In this document: one piece after another, positions 10,272 through 22,362 of the stretch | How the letters are laid out: each line of letters opens with the position of its first letter | How positions within the stretch are numbered: the stretch's first letter is position 1 | DNA from: Xylona heveae TC161 | Taxonomy: Eukaryota > Ascomycota > Xylonomycetes > Xylonales > Xylonaceae | Direction of reading: 5' to 3' | Assembly (NCBI RefSeq): GCF_001619985.1 | Contig: NW_017264200.1 | Coordinates: 248,001-312,000 of the forward strand | DNA: 64,000 nt | The notes under the pieces: generated by a model | Databases searched by the model: none | The model's input: the letters and a program-made list of their open reading frames with translations, nothing else | What the model was told of the DNA's origin: nothing | Made by a program: the position numbers and the translations under genes

Positions 10272-11929
10272 ATGAACTCATCGAAGAAATTATTCGTTTT
10301 CCTCCGTCAACCCCAGCGGATACACACTGCACGCACACAAATACAATCGCCACAATGTTTATTACCGAGATGTTCCCGGCGATGGAGCTCAGTATCTCAA
10401 CGCCCAGGAGCAGATCAGTGAGTTTGGGCTATCAATGAGATGTAGCATTTCAATTTGGCTGATTGTAATCTAGTGTCCATTTTCCAGGTGCAGTCAATAG
10501 CAAATTCACTACCAATTTGGAATTCCAGCGTCCTTCAACGCACCCCGCCATTCCCACATACAGGATCATGGACTCGGACGGCATCATAGTAGACGAGTCT
10601 CGAGCGCCAAAGGATGTTAAAGATGAAGATGCCATACAGTGGTACAAAGACATGCTTACGGGTATGCTAACTCCCGGCCCATTGTCTGCTATTTAAATTT
10701 GTCCAGCATTGCTGAATATATTGATATCATCACAGTCAGCATCATGGACCTCATCATGTTTGACGCCCAAAGACAGGGCAGGCTTAGCTTTTACATGGTA
10801 TTTACTCAGCTTTCTTCTCATCTACCACAGACTAAACAGAAACACTGATGCACCAAAAAAATAGGTATCAGCCGGCGAAGAAGGCATAGCAGTGGGCTCC
10901 GCATCTGCTTTAACCCCCGAGGACGTCGTATTCGCACAGTACCGCGAAGCCGGAGTGTTCCAACAGCGTGGCTTCACTCTCGACGAGTTCATGAGCCAGC
11001 TTTTCGCCAATCGCAACGACCATGGGCGCGGCCGTAACATGCCCGTCCATTACGGCAGTCGCAAGCTCAACATTGTACGCCTCCTTATTTCTCCCTGACT
11101 CCCGATAACACCTCTCCATCCCCCACGCTCAGATAAAACCCCAAACTAAACTCTCTCCTAGCATACAATATCATCACCACTCGCGACTCAAATCCCACAA
11201 GCAGCTGGCGCCGCGTACGCTTTAAAAATGCAGGCTTTACAAAACCCTAACGTCGCACCACGCATCGTAGCATGCTATTTCGGCGAAGGAGCCGCCAGCG
11301 AAGGGGACTTCCACGCTGCGCTCAACATTGCCGCGACTCGATCCTGTCCTGTGGTATTCGTTTGCCGGAACAATGGCTACGCAATATCAACACCCACACT
11401 CGAGCAGTACCGAGGCGACGGCATCGCCAGCCGAGGCGTAGGATACGGCATTGACACGATCCGCGTTGACGGGAACGACATTTTTGCCGTGCGCGAAGTG
11501 ACCAAGGAGGCGCGACGCATGGCGCTCGAAGGCGGCGGACGGCCTGTACTAATCGAAGCAATGAGCTATCGAGTCTCGCATCACAGCACGAGCGACGACA
11601 GCTTTGCGTATCGCGCGCGCGTCGAGGTCGAGGACTGGAAACGCAGAGATAATCCCATTACGCGCCTGCGCAAGTGGATGGAAGGAAAGGGCATATGGGA
11701 TGAAGAAAAAGAGAGCGAAGCGAGGACGACTATTCGAAGGGATATTCTGAAATCGTTTGCCGCGGCGGAAAAGGAAAAGAGACCCCCGCTCAGAGAAATG
11801 TTTACGGATATTTATGAAGACCTCAGCGAAGAGAGTCTATCCCAGATGAAAGAGCTTAAGGCCGTCTTGGAACGGTATCCAGAGGAGTATGACTTGGCGG
11901 CGTTTGAGGGGGGGAAGGATGGATTATAG
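10272..11929 (+). CDS. branched-chain 2-oxo acid dehydrogenase E1 alpha subunit, mitochondrial
   Basis: Five exons, 10272-10417, 10474-10661, 10736-10797, 10865-11074 and 11162-11929, give 457 residues with all phases closing. With E1 beta it forms the TPP-dependent decarboxylase of the BCKDH complex (Val, Leu, Ile catabolism) in the matrix. A basic presequence (MNSSKKLFVFLRQPQRIHTA) is followed by VHFPGAVNSKFTTNLEFQRP, TYRIMDSDGIIVDESR, QGRLSFYMVSAGEEG, QYREAGVFQQRGFTLDEF and GRGRNMPVHYGSRKLN. The TPP/Mg motif runs from GEGAASEGDFHAALNIAA to VFVCRNNGYAIST. The YRVSHHSTSDDS loop corresponds to the region phosphorylated in animal E1 alpha. The acceptor of exon 2 is the first tag (10471-10473); the later ccag would break the frame. 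Confidence 0.95.
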
Positions 11930-12806
11930 TCGTAGCTATGATAATGTACCTACCTAGCTAGTTTAATTCTACCTTCGTAACGGTAAAACATCAATGTTTG
12001 TACCACTTCCCTTGTATCAAGTATTCCGGGGGCGGGTTGGGGTTTGGAAGGGACCTTTTCAAGCCATACTATAAACTGGTCAAATATGAACGTCACTTAT
12101 ATTTCTCTAGAAGCCTAGGTAGGTAGGTAGCAGCCATCTAAGCTGTAGCCAAGTCCCACAGGGTTTGACAAATCTGCGGGCATTGCAATACATTTCGCCT
12201 GCTTTCAACCCGCCAACTTTTCCTTGAGGGATTTTTTTTTTTTTTCTCTCGAGCTTCCTTCCCCCGAATTTCCTTCCTTCGAGCTTTCTTAGTAACCATT
12301 AAGACAGTAGAGAAACAGTCATTTTATTTCTGGAAAGGGGTGTAAAAACGATGGCGGCGCAAGGGGGGGAAACAAAATGGAGTATGTTGGTATGTTATCG
12401 CTGACTACCTCAGGAAACGATCAACAGGATGTGAGTAATCAAAGGGACCGTTAAAACGAAATTGAAATCGAAACCGTTGATTCAAGAATAACAGAAAGGA
12501 AAAAGAGAAGAAAAAGAAAAAGAAAAAAAGAAGAAACACCGATATGTTCCCGTAAAAGATTTCCCAAATAATGACTCCGATGTTTTACACGACGAAATAG
12601 ACAACAGAGGAAAAGGAAAATGAAATATCAGCACACAAAAGCGATGGCGCCGAAAATGAAAAAAAAGCGAGCCAGCCAGAATAAGTCAGACATGGTTCAA
12701 ACAGGAAGTAAAAAAATAAAGCTATGCGACTGATATGGCCAAATCAGTCAAACTGGAAAAAAAGCTATACAACTAAGATGGCCAGATCAGTCAAAGAGGA
12801 CAAATC
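11930..12806. other. convergent intergenic region with purine tracts
   Basis: 877 bp between the 3' ends of the E1 alpha and rsc9 genes. It contains a T-run near 12231, long A/G-only tracts around 12480-12540, and the start of the tandem repeat listed separately. No gene was recognised. Confidence 0.6.
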
Positions 12807-12841
12807 CTACGCAACTAAAATGGCCAAATCAGTCAAATAGC
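12721..12841 (+). repeat. three imperfect tandem copies, unit about 35-45 bp
   Basis: Each copy has the form CTAYRCRACT...ATGGCCARATCAGTCAAA; copies begin near 12722, 12765 and 12808. Spacer lengths differ between copies because of A/G-rich inserts. The third copy is inside the last exon of rsc9 and provides its last codons (SYLTD-LAILVA, read antisense) and stop. Confidence 0.85.
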
Positions 12842-15821
12842 TATTCAGCGACCGATTATGCGCCATGACATGCCAGAGACGGCCCCGGACGGGGTCAAAG
12901 AGCCGCTGGGTCCAGCCTTCGGCTTCGTGGTCTTCCTTGCGGGGCACGTTGCGGGCGAGGTTGCGCAAAACGAGGACGCTTGTGAGGGGCAGACCGGCAG
13001 CGTCTCCGCGCTCGTCGACGGCGGTATTGCACCAGTCAAAGGACTGGAATTCGGCTTCGGGACGGGGCTGGTCAGGCTCTTTGGAATCAGGGAGGTGCAG
13101 TTTGAGATGCATGCCGACTTCAAAGGGGGAGCGGGTTCCTCCTGCAGCAGGTGCTGCTCCTTCTGCGGGTGGTGCTGATGCCCGAGTCGCACTGGAAGAA
13201 AATTTCTTACATCCTTTCCAGCGGCACGTGTAAACCGGCGTATCTGATGGGGTGCCGTCGAGTTTGCCGTCCGGGCGACGGGAGACGCGGCAATGGTCAT
13301 GCACGAGATGGTTCCAGAGTCGTTCCTCGTCGACGATAAACTCGCCGCAGGGCATTCCGCCTTCGAATTGCCATTTGCATCGCAGATATGGCTTGCCCTG
13401 GAGACTCATGGGCACGGCACGCGGTCGAATGCCCTTGATGATGAATTTGGGTACAGGGCCGTTGAGCACTTGTGCGTTGGCGCTGCTGAAGGTTGTGGAT
13501 ACGTTTTTGATGAAATCTGCGGCGGCGAGTAACGGGGCGTGTAGGCCCTGGAATTCGGCAAAACGGCCTTGGTACGCTTGCCAGAGCGCGATCTGGGTAA
13601 TTTCCCCGCTGGGGTCTTCTTCGAAACATGAGCGTAGCCTGCGAAATTAGATTCGTCATGTTAGAGCTGAGAGACTAGACTACTGAAATAAAAGAAAAGA
13701 AAAGGGTACAAGGAAACTCACCATTGAGAGCTACGCTCGGGTTCCTTGATATTGAGAAGTTGTTCGAGAAGATCGGTCGGAATATTTGGCAGCTCCGTGG
13801 CTACTTTTGGTTGTGGAGGCTGAGTCGCAGGCTTAACCATTAGGCGCGCTTCCGTTTCTCGTCCGCCATAGGTGAGGAGTCGGACAAGCTGGTCGACCAA
13901 CATGCCGACGTTGACCTCGCCGACCATGTACTCGACATTGTCGACGACAGCGGTATATTGGTACAAGAAGTCGAGGCAGGCATGGACGAGCTCTTCATCG
14001 TCAAGCATGGTCCAGTCGATAATGCGCTGGATGATGGAGCTTGGAACGCCCTTGAGACGCGTGCTCTCTTCCATGTTCATGGATATCCGGGAGATGGCGC
14101 GCAAAGCAGTTAAAATTGCGCCGCGGTCTTGGCCGCCCATGTGCCGCAGCAGAGAAACATACAGCGGGTCGTCGGCTTCGAGAATTAGGTATTTGGTGAT
14201 TTGTTCGGCAATGTCAAGCGCATAGTGTTGTAATTCGACTACAGCCGGTCGGTTCGGAAGGTTCAATGCAATGCAGATGAAGTCGCGGACCTGAGGAAAT
14301 CCGGCGACGTACTCGGCGTTCTCTTCCATTGTGACCATATTTCGAAGGACGAGGCCGGCTTCGTTGATCTTATTCAAGGTTTGATAGAATTCTTCCGTCT
14401 CCAGCTCGTCAAGAGTGTTGAGAGGTCTAAGGGCCGCTATGCGTTCGAGAATGTCTTTAGTGCCTTGTATACCGTCTAGAATGTCGAGCTGAGAGGATGG
14501 GCCTTCGTCGGCAAAGGAAAACTGCCAGTCTACATTGTAATAAAGCGAGCTAACTTTGAGCACCATGTTGATGAGATCCTCGGCGAGGCCAGGAAAGGCC
14601 TCAAACTTGTACTTGTCACCACGCTCATGGGAGATTTTGACGAGATGGTGCAATGCGTAACCTTGCTCCGCAGGAATCCCAGAGCGAAGCGCAAGAAGCG
14701 TGCGAACGTAGATGTTGGGACCCTCGAAACCAGCTATGGATTTTATCAGTCACCTGATGGATATATAGCTCTGGGTCTTCATATACTTACTTCCAGGTAG
14801 CATCATGCCTTTGGGAGGCAATGTTTTGCCCGCTCTAAGCGCTGCTTCCTTTCTAGATCGCTGCTTCTCTTGGAACATGGACGGGTTGTTTCCCGGTGTT
14901 ATTACCGGACGAAGGGTGAGCACTGTTGGTTGCTTGGGCTCGTAATTTTGGAACATGGTGAGGGCGCTTTGATTCAAGCTTGTATTGACTTGCGATGGAG
15001 GCTGCGGCGAATGTGTCGCACCTGTAGCGTGACGGGTTTGTCGTGTAGAGGAAACGTCCGGTTGGAAGAGGACTCGTTGTGGAGGAGCTTGACGAAGACC
15101 TGGTGATTGTCATCAGAAAAAAGATCTTCTCGAGGTGAATGGTATCCTACCTCTTGATGCCCGTCCTGTTGCGCTACCGGGCTCATCGATATCCATCTTC
15201 TCCTCTTTTGGAGTCTTTTGCGCTTCGTCGCCTGAGCCTTCTGAATCTTGGCTATCCATCATACTTGGTCGAACCGGCTTTTGAAAGTTTTCCAGCGTCC
15301 GATTCAATAGATCTCCGCCTCGTGCGCTGACGTCTTCTAGGATGTTTCTCGGTGGGGGATCCTTCTTGTGGAATTTAGCAATCTCGTACGCCCTGGGAAA
15401 TTGTTAACCTCAAGCCTCAAATCAAGCGTGGGCGCCTCATCTTACGCAAGGTTCCGATAATACGCCGTCTTCAACTGGTAGCTTAATTGGGCATGACCAG
15501 ATGGTGGGCCAATGACCAATTTGATTTCCTGGCCGACTTCTCTAAAGCCTCCCTTTTCTGCGCTCACTTTGTCATATCCTCCACGTTCTGTGATTTTTTT
15601 ATATAATTTGAAGAGGTCGGCGTGTCGATTACCAATTTTGGGCTCGGGGTCAAACACATCGGTTGTGCTGAGACAGCAATTAAGCCACTAGCTCGGAAAG
15701 GTTTGCAAAACGGAAAAACTCACCCTCGATCCTCGTGGTACTTTTTAAGATCCTCCATGAACTCCTCATATTCTGTCGAGCGCTCTACGGAAGGCTCGCG
15801 CGGCCCTTTGGCAGGTGCCAT
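12807..15821 (-). CDS. rsc9: RSC chromatin-remodelling complex subunit Rsc9 (ARID / RFX-like / zinc finger)
   Basis: Six exons, 15821-15724, 15667-15446, 15392-15151, 15099-14791, 14733-13722 and 13638-12807, give 904 residues; all junctions are GT-AG and keep frame. Rsc9 is a DNA-binding subunit of the ATP-dependent RSC remodeller in the nucleus. The ARID domain spans about 30-110 (VFDPEPKIGNRHADLFKLYK, ERGGYDKVSAEKGGFREVGQ, LKTAYYRNLAAYE). A long helical repeat region follows (about 290-630), then an RFX-like segment (ALWQAYQGRF) and C2H2-type Cys/His pairs (YLRCKWQFEGGMPCGEFIVD...LWNHLVHDH, then CRWKGCKKF). The neighbouring gene is divergent (rec114-like). The final residues come from a tandem repeat, so the C-terminus may vary between strains. 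Confidence 0.88.
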
Positions 15822-16266
15822 GGCGCAAAGAATGTGTAGGAATTGACGATGTTGTTTCTTGGCGTAAAATGTCTCGCGAGTTTTGTCCCGAAATATGCGC
15901 TATGACGAATCCAACAGATTTAAATCCACCGTGAAGTTGGATGTCGTGAAGCCTGCAAAGGCAAGTTCAAAGGTGAAGCAGTAAATAGCAGAGAGTCGCA
16001 AGAGACGCCATTAGAGAGTCTCTTAATCTGTTATTCGCGACGTGAATCCTGTGCACAGACCATGGCTAAATGACACTAACTAGACACAGTTAGTGCCAGA
16101 AGCAGGGCAACGGCCACTACTCCAACGTCAATCATCAACATCATCATCATCATCTTCATCGTCATCTCACAATGAACGTGGGTTTTATCGAGACTTGAAT
16201 TATATATCCCTTGATTGAAGGACAGTATTCCCTGGTGTGTTCTTGATATTAATAACTCGAACAATA
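15822..16266. promoter_or_regulatory. divergent intergenic region rsc9 / rec114-like
   Basis: 445 bp holding both promoters; it includes a short (CAT/ATC)n run near 16131-16160. No defined binding site. Confidence 0.5.
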
Positions 16267-17951
16267 ATGGCTCCGAATGCCATTCCCGCGTCACAAACGC
16301 CCGCTTTGCAATGGACCTCACTACCAATCACCAAGTTCTCTCATGCAATTAATCTCAACCAGCATGATACTAACGTCAATTGGAGTCATATTACAAAGCG
16401 AGACAATATGTTTGTTGTATTTGATAGTGCAAAATCTTTCATCAATACAGTGACCGAGGAGCGCCGGTTGCTCAAAGTGATTGTTGGGGCTGATGTGGTG
16501 GTATGATACCACCAACTTCTGTTACAGGCCTTATTTGCGATATGTCTCTTTTGTGCATTCAGTTTCTTTCTTTCCGCGTAGGTCTCGAATTGATCCTTGC
16601 TAGGAAATTGTGGACTTGGATCGTCTCTGTCAGGACATGGCCGATGCTGCAGCGCAAAGCAGCTTGTTCCTGTCACAGACTGGTCAAACGCCTAGTGCAG
16701 TCATGATTCGCTGTCCTTGTATTGCTATGCGCTATCTTAAGCCAACTGGAGAGGTACCCATTGACTTCACTGGCCATTTTCTTATAATTCTCCAATGACT
16801 TTTAGATTCGCCGGTTCCAAATCCGTCTTGCCGTCGAGGCGGACTTTTATACCGCGGCCAGTATCCTCACTAGAATCGGCTTCTCCTTGAATAATGGACC
16901 AGTGCGCCGAACGACAACAATCATGCCTCCAAGCCGGCCTATATCGGCACCATCGCAGCTGCACCCGACAGAATTCTTGAGCCTCTCGCAATCTGAGCCT
17001 GCCTTTGACCGCACAATTGAAGTCGAATCTCCCACAGCAGAAATGCCAAGAAACTTAATTTCTAGTATTCCAACTTCCCATCGATTTCTTGACGACCAGC
17101 CCTTTCAAAGTTCGGCACCGGTGCATGCATCTACACGGCAGCTCCCTGAGGATATTATCCGCCCTACAACAGCACCGGTTTCAATGCCACTATCGCAGGA
17201 AGAGACGCTGACCCAAATTATACCTCCTAGGCGGGAACTCCCTTTTGGTCGGCCAGTGCCAGCTAGTAGCTCGCCCTCACGAACCACGATTCCCAAATCT
17301 GGCCAGCTTTCGAGAAGACCTACATTCTCTGTCGCGGATTTACCTCCTCTTCGAACGCCCACATATGTTTCAGAGACGAGCGACGTTTCTAACAACACTA
17401 CGCTTGCAAATACGCCCATTTTGCCTACTGCACCTGGTGAGACGACTAAAACTCGAGCACCTCGCAAGCGTGCTAGAACGTCGAAATGTACCACCAAGCC
17501 GAACAAGGTCACAGCTCCTTTAGAAGTCAGTCAGCCTTCGGTATCGGAACCTCCAGTGCCCCATCTCCAGCCATCTTCACTCGATCATCCAACCACCTCG
17601 GTTGTGGATCCTAATTCGGCGTGTCATTATCAGCCATTATCAGATCATGCAAGCAATCAAGCAGCCGATTCGTCTTCCCAACTCCAGCCACCATTACCTT
17701 CCAGCGGCGGAGCAAATGAACCCCTCTCAAGTGAATATCTTGCACATATTGACGCTTTCATTGCCCAACATGCTCCCAACACTACAGCCAGTAGCCACGC
17801 AGAAAGTCTCGTGGATTACTCCTCTCTCCCCAATGATGAGCGCCTTGCCGCTTTGGATACGATGATCTGTAACCTCATTGAGGACGAAAACTTTATTACG
17901 CTATGCCAAGACGTGGAGAACACTTGGCGACGCATTGGACTTCAGCTATGA
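16267..17951 (+). CDS. rec114: Rec114-like meiotic recombination protein
   Basis: Three exons, 16267-16500, 16604-16753 and 16806-17951, give 509 residues with phase-0 junctions. Rec114 with Mei4 and Mer2 promotes Spo11 double-strand breaks on meiotic chromosome axes. The N-terminal 160 residues read as the PH-like domain: LPITKFSHAINL, NMFVVFDSAKSFINTV, LLKVIVGADVVEIVDLDRLC, MIRCPCIAMRYLKPTGEIRR, FQIRLAVEADFYTAASILTR. A long Ser/Pro/Thr-rich disordered middle follows, with PPRRELPFGRP and a basic TRAPRKRARTSK patch, then a short C-terminal amphipathic region (DERLAALDTMICNLIEDENF ... VENTWRRIGLQL), where Rec114 trimer/Mei4 contacts lie in the family. The identification rests on fold-like motifs and layout rather than a strict signature. 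Confidence 0.7.
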
Positions 17952-19251
17952 TTTTTGTTCGTGTACAATATATTCTTTTATGTAGCGTCTGACTCAAATA
18001 TGTTCGGATGCGGAATTTACTATGCGATATACACTTTACAGCTCATAAGCTTTTGGGATTTTGCATTCGATCTGCTTTTTGTCTGTCACATGAACATGCT
18101 TAATTCAGCGCTTTAAATTGATGGTCTCCCTTTATGCAAAACTCTATATTACGTGATTTTTATTTAATTGAATATTTTTTTTAAAAAAAAAATATCATGG
18201 TATATTTCTATTTACTTTATTTCCTCACAAATAATTCAACCAATTCCCCACCATGTCCAATAAGTAATTAAAATCGAAGACTCCTGCAGAGTGTAATAAA
18301 CAAAGCGTAACAAATATTAATCACAACCTTATAAGCTCTTGACAGTCCAGTCTTCGACAATTCCCAATTGCAGAGTATACTGTAGAGCTATGCAACATCG
18401 CATGCGAATTCTTTTCAACCTTTTTAGTTTTATTTTTAATTCTTGGATTTTTATTCTTTTTTTCCCCTCTCATTATCTGATAAACACCAAATCGCCCAAT
18501 ATTCCAAACCTTGAAAAATTCAGAATCACAACGATATATCGGTCACGGAAACACATATTGTCCACAAATCACATATCACAATGCACAATGCACATTTCAA
18601 TTAACAATGACAGAAATATGAGATTCTTGATTTTGCCTCCGGGCTCCCACGTCACACGGAAATGGTAGAACAGGTAATAGTAGTACAGAGATACAGAGAG
18701 TTGTACAGACAAAACAGGCCTTTTTGAGTGCGATGATCATAATAAGAAGTAATCGAGGGCCTTAGAGCGGTAGAGAGAAAGGACCAAAGAATATAAAAGG
18801 CCGGAGAAGAAACAAGAAAAGAGGAGAAAGAATAAGATTTGAGGGGAATGAATAAGATTTGAAAATGATATGAGAAAAGAGAAGAAATGAATAAAAACGA
18901 AAAGAAAGGGGGAAAAAAGAGATATAATAAGATTTGAGTATGATCTGGAAACAGAAAAAGAAAAGAAAATTACGTAGACTAGAATGAAAGGGTACGTGGA
19001 TGGAGAAGAGAAGACAAAAGAAAAAAAAGAAGAAAAACAAATAATAATAAAAAAAAATAAAATAAAAATCCAACGGCGCCGATCCGAAAAAATCCAGTTC
19101 AGTCCAACCCAGTGACTGCCGAGTCCAATCCGATCCGCCCCCGAGGGGCAAGTTGCAACTCTAAACCTATCAACCGTCCAAAGAAAATAACTTTTTATGT
19201 TTTCCTTTCTTTTTTTGGAAAAAGAAAAAAAAAGAAAAGGAAAAAGAAGAT
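17952..19251. other. convergent AT-rich intergenic region, low complexity
   Basis: 1.3 kb between the 3' ends of rec114-like and bye1. It has T/A homopolymer runs (around 18175-18195), and from about 18770 to 19250 a nearly pure A/G-rich tract, which would be the 3' UTR of bye1 read as a pyrimidine-rich sequence on that strand. Long open frames here are composition artefacts. Confidence 0.6.
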
Positions 19252-22200
19252 TTACTGTCTCGACTGCAAAATACTCGTCAATGTACCAATGTCGTTTCTC
19301 GCCGCGGGTACTTGTTCGAGAATCTGCTTGACGACGCCGAATTCGGGCGCGCCAATGGTCGGGACGGTGGCCAAGAGATGGTGCACGACGGGGGTATCCG
19401 CCAAGGGCCCGAGGATTTGGACAGCTAATGCATGGCCTGCGGGATTTGTTGCGGCTGCAGCTGCGGATGGAGGAGTGGAAGTTGATGTTGTTGCTGGGAC
19501 AGGAATGGGGGCCGTAGCGGCTGCAGTGGTGACAGGCGGAGTAGTACCGTAGGAAACGCTAGGATAACCGTGTTGTAATGGGGCGCCGGCACCGTACGGC
19601 TGCTGCGGTGGCTGCGATTGCAGATGTGCAGAGGCATAAGGGCTTCCGTATGGAGGGTATCCGCCCGTCGGAGGGGTATGCGAGAGGACTGGTGCCGGGA
19701 GGGGCGTGGTGCCGTTGCTGGTGGACACGCTGGGGGTCCTATTCACTCCCTGTGGTGCTACGGGCGGTGTTGTGTGGTTGTGATTGTTGTGGTTTCCGTA
19801 GCCTTGTCCGTGGGAGATGGGAGAATATACATTGTTTCCTGGAGCACCGCCGGCTGTGGTCATCGGGGTAGGAGTAGGCGGGGCGGGAGCTGAGACAGAA
19901 GCGGCACCGGGGCCTTTGCTAGTAGTACCAGCTGGAGGAGGAGCAAAAGAAGAACTCGTGTGGCCGGCCTGGCTGGCTGAGGAGGGCGTAGTATTGGCCC
20001 GAACGACAAATGTTACGAGGAACATGCGCTCTGGACGTGGCTCTTCGATGGTGCAGTGTTCGAGGATTTCGACAAAATCGGGTTTCTTGCCCATGCCTGC
20101 ATCCAGCGGCACGACGTAAATGTCTTTGACGGCCGGGTCGGGATGCTTGCCCACAACGCCATAGCGTTTCCGTTCGCTAAAGTAGTTGAACAGCTTGTCA
20201 AAATCGGCCTGTGCGGCGGGACCCCGACCAGATGGTGTTAGAGCGAGAACAGACACATCGGTAGTTTGGCTCCAGCGGAGGCCGCAGAGATATTGGTTCG
20301 CGCGGTTGACATCGATTCGTCCGTCCACGCTCAGGGTCTCGGGAATCAGTTGAGACCAAGGAATGTTGATGCTGAGGTCTGCACCGCCAACGTGTTTTGC
20401 GCTGGCAGAAAACTCGGCCATGGTCGACATGGACACTTTGCCTTGCCAAATAACGCCTGGCTCAGGGTGATAGTCGGTAGGAGAGTAGGGAGGGGAATCG
20501 GGTTCTTCGTCCTTGAGTAATTGATCGATTTCAGGGTCTGCACCGACAGCAGAGCTGGAGCCCGGCTGGTGTTCAGAGACTTTGCGCGAAGGCGGTTGGG
20601 CGCTGGAGAGTGACCGCTGCTTTTCGGTGTCGGGTGATTGTACGCTTGACCATACGTCCTGAATATTGAAGGCAGATGAGGACCTTCGTGCCGCCACGGA
20701 GGATTTTGGTGAGGCGCCAATGTCGAGCTTTGGGGGCTTTCGTGCTGCCGCCGCTGGACGTGTAACGCCGACGTCTTCTGGGAGTTCGACAGTAGCTGGG
20801 CTTTCGGATCTTCCTCCAGGCGAATGGTCCGGTGATTTGGCCTCTGATGTTTCCATTTGGCTTTCGCGTCGTCTTGGTGCAGCAGGGTTGAAAATGGTCT
20901 CATGTGATCCACCAAGTTGTTCGTCGTCTTCAACTAATTCTTCACCCTTGTGTGTCCGTCGGATGCGAGGGCCTTCCTCTTGAATGAGCATGTGCTGCTT
21001 ATCGGCAAGTGTTTTCATTTCGGCATTTCGTTGCTGCAGTTCTTCACTAGCCATTTCGTCTGTTGACATTTGCGAAAACTCCTCAGAGCTAAGTGAGCCT
21101 GACAGGAGTCGGTCACGGAGAGCAGGGTTCTTTTTGATGTTGAACATGATGGAACGGCACTTGGTACGATATGCCTCATTGGCTTCGGCCGAGTGGGTTA
21201 TGAATACGGCGTGTTCTACGCCAAGAGCAAGCTGAGCGGCTACAGATTCAGGTCTCTGGCCTGCAGGTAGGCTGTAAGAGCCCTGCTTTTGTGCATCCCG
21301 AACCAGATCCCCAAAAATCTTGGCCAGTGCTGCCGCAATCTTCCTTCGCGCTTCATCCTGCAGAGCTCCCACTTCACTGACCTTCTCTGTTTGAGCTGGA
21401 GCACTCTTGGAATCCTTCCGTGCTGGGGTCGCACCTGCAGCTCCTGCAGCTCCAGAGGCAGAGCCTTGCCGCTGTGGTGTGGGCTTCTCATGCTTGACGT
21501 CTTGGCTAGATACTTTTCGCACTTTGGTCTGAGGTTCCTGTGAACAAGCATTAACAATCTGGACGCTGCTGAACTTGGATATGCAACAAACCTTCTCCGG
21601 CGTTCCCGAAGGCTCGAAGCCAGAATCATCACCCGAAAGCTTCCTCTTGCTAGATGCCGATTTTGCTTCTGGTTCATCGCCATTGGCGGCCTCCTCTTGC
21701 TCAGGAGTGCTTTTGCCATTCATCTCCTCACTAACCTCCGACTTGACGTCGCTGGATTTTGACTGTCTTCCACCTCGAGCGCCTCCTTTCTTTCCACCCT
21801 TGCGCCTCCTCGCCCGTTTTTCTTCCTCTTCGCGTTCCCGTTCTTTTTCTCTTTCCTCCCATGGCCGCTCACCTCGTTCCACCTTTGCTAAGAGCTCCTT
21901 GTGATCGTCTGGTGCGCATTGCTCGCACAGGTATCGATCTGGCATATCTTCCTCGACCTCTGTGACTTCCATACACTCATTATGTTGCCAGACCTCGCAT
22001 TTGTCGCATTGAATCATCATCCGTCCACCATCATCTTCGGACGCACCACATATGCACCGCACAACGGCATTATCGTCTTCTTCGTCGGAGGGAGTCGGCT
22101 CGGCAGAGGTTTGCTTGGCAGCCTTAGATTTTCCAGAGCCCTTCGCCCGCTTTGCAGCTGGCGCTTCTGGGATGTCGCCATGCTTCGTATGTTGGCCTTT

Positions 22201-22362
22201 GGTGGCACGGCCTGATCGTCTGGGTTCATCTGTTGCACCGTCTCTTGTTAGCTCCTTAAGCTCCTTCAAAGCTCTCGCGCATGCTGTGCCTCCGGCTTGG
22301 CTTGCTGGAGTCTTGTGGCAGTGGCGCACACAGAAGGGTTGTGACGATTGCTTACCCGCCAT
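19252..22362 (-). CDS. bye1: transcription elongation regulator Bye1 (PHD, TFIIS central, SPOC)
   Basis: Three exons, 22362-22356 (7 nt), 22229-21592 and 21537-19252, give 976 residues. The region is also open as one 1036-codon frame, but gtaagc directly after ATGGCGG with a gctaac branch point yields [18 protein letters not shown], the normal family N-terminus; the 54-nt intron gtttgt...cacag is a multiple of three and so hides in the open frame. Bye1 binds H3K4me3 and RNA polymerase II. PHD finger at about 60-110 ([37 protein letters not shown]), then a Lys/Arg/Glu tract, TFIIS central domain about 275-395 ([20 protein letters not shown]), SPOC about 570-725 ([20 protein letters not shown]), and a Pro/Ala/Thr-rich tail. 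The tail contains no signature I can place. Confidence 0.9.
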   Translation of the reverse strand: MAGKQSSQPFCVRHCHKTPASQAGGTACARALKELKELTRDGATDEPRRSGRATKGQHTKHGDIPEAPAAKRAKGSGKSKAAKQTSAEPTPSDEEDDNAVVRCICGASEDDGGRMMIQCDKCEVWQHNECMEVTEVEEDMPDRYLCEQCAPDDHKELLAKVERGERPWEEREKEREREEEEKRARRRKGGKKGGARGGRQSKSSDVKSEVSEEMNGKSTPEQEEAANGDEPEAKSASSKRKLSGDDSGFEPSGTPEKVCCISKFSSVQIVNACSQEPQTKVRKVSSQDVKHEKPTPQRQGSASGAAGAAGATPARKDSKSAPAQTEKVSEVGALQDEARRKIAAALAKIFGDLVRDAQKQGSYSLPAGQRPESVAAQLALGVEHAVFITHSAEANEAYRTKCRSIMFNIKKNPALRDRLLSGSLSSEEFSQMSTDEMASEELQQRNAEMKTLADKQHMLIQEEGPRIRRTHKGEELVEDDEQLGGSHETIFNPAAPRRRESQMETSEAKSPDHSPGGRSESPATVELPEDVGVTRPAAAARKPPKLDIGASPKSSVAARRSSSAFNIQDVWSSVQSPDTEKQRSLSSAQPPSRKVSEHQPGSSSAVGADPEIDQLLKDEEPDSPPYSPTDYHPEPGVIWQGKVSMSTMAEFSASAKHVGGADLSINIPWSQLIPETLSVDGRIDVNRANQYLCGLRWSQTTDVSVLALTPSGRGPAAQADFDKLFNYFSERKRYGVVGKHPDPAVKDIYVVPLDAGMGKKPDFVEILEHCTIEEPRPERMFLVTFVVRANTTPSSASQAGHTSSSFAPPPAGTTSKGPGAASVSAPAPPTPTPMTTAGGAPGNNVYSPISHGQGYGNHNNHNHTTPPVAPQGVNRTPSVSTSNGTTPLPAPVLSHTPPTGGYPPYGSPYASAHLQSQPPQQPYGAGAPLQHGYPSVSYGTTPPVTTAAATAPIPVPATTSTSTPPSAAAAATNPAGHALAVQILGPLADTPVVHHLLATVPTIGAPEFGVVKQILEQVPAARNDIGTLTSILQSRQ
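21538..21591 (-). other. frame-neutral 54-nt intron in bye1
   Basis: The donor gtttgt and acceptor ttcacag bracket exactly 18 codons without a stop. Retention would insert a Cys-containing segment ([18 protein letters not shown]). The splice signals and the smooth flanking sequence (GTPEK | EPQTKVRK) favour intron status. Confidence 0.75.

Noticed and set aside
18762-19151. Phe/Leu/Ser-rich 129-codon frame
   Set aside because: Product of an A/G-rich tract read antisense; it resembles membrane segments only by composition.
22229-22362. Continuous 1036-codon reading of bye1 from the same ATG
   Set aside because: It includes a segment ([14 protein letters not shown]) absent from the normal family start and flanked by strong splice signals.
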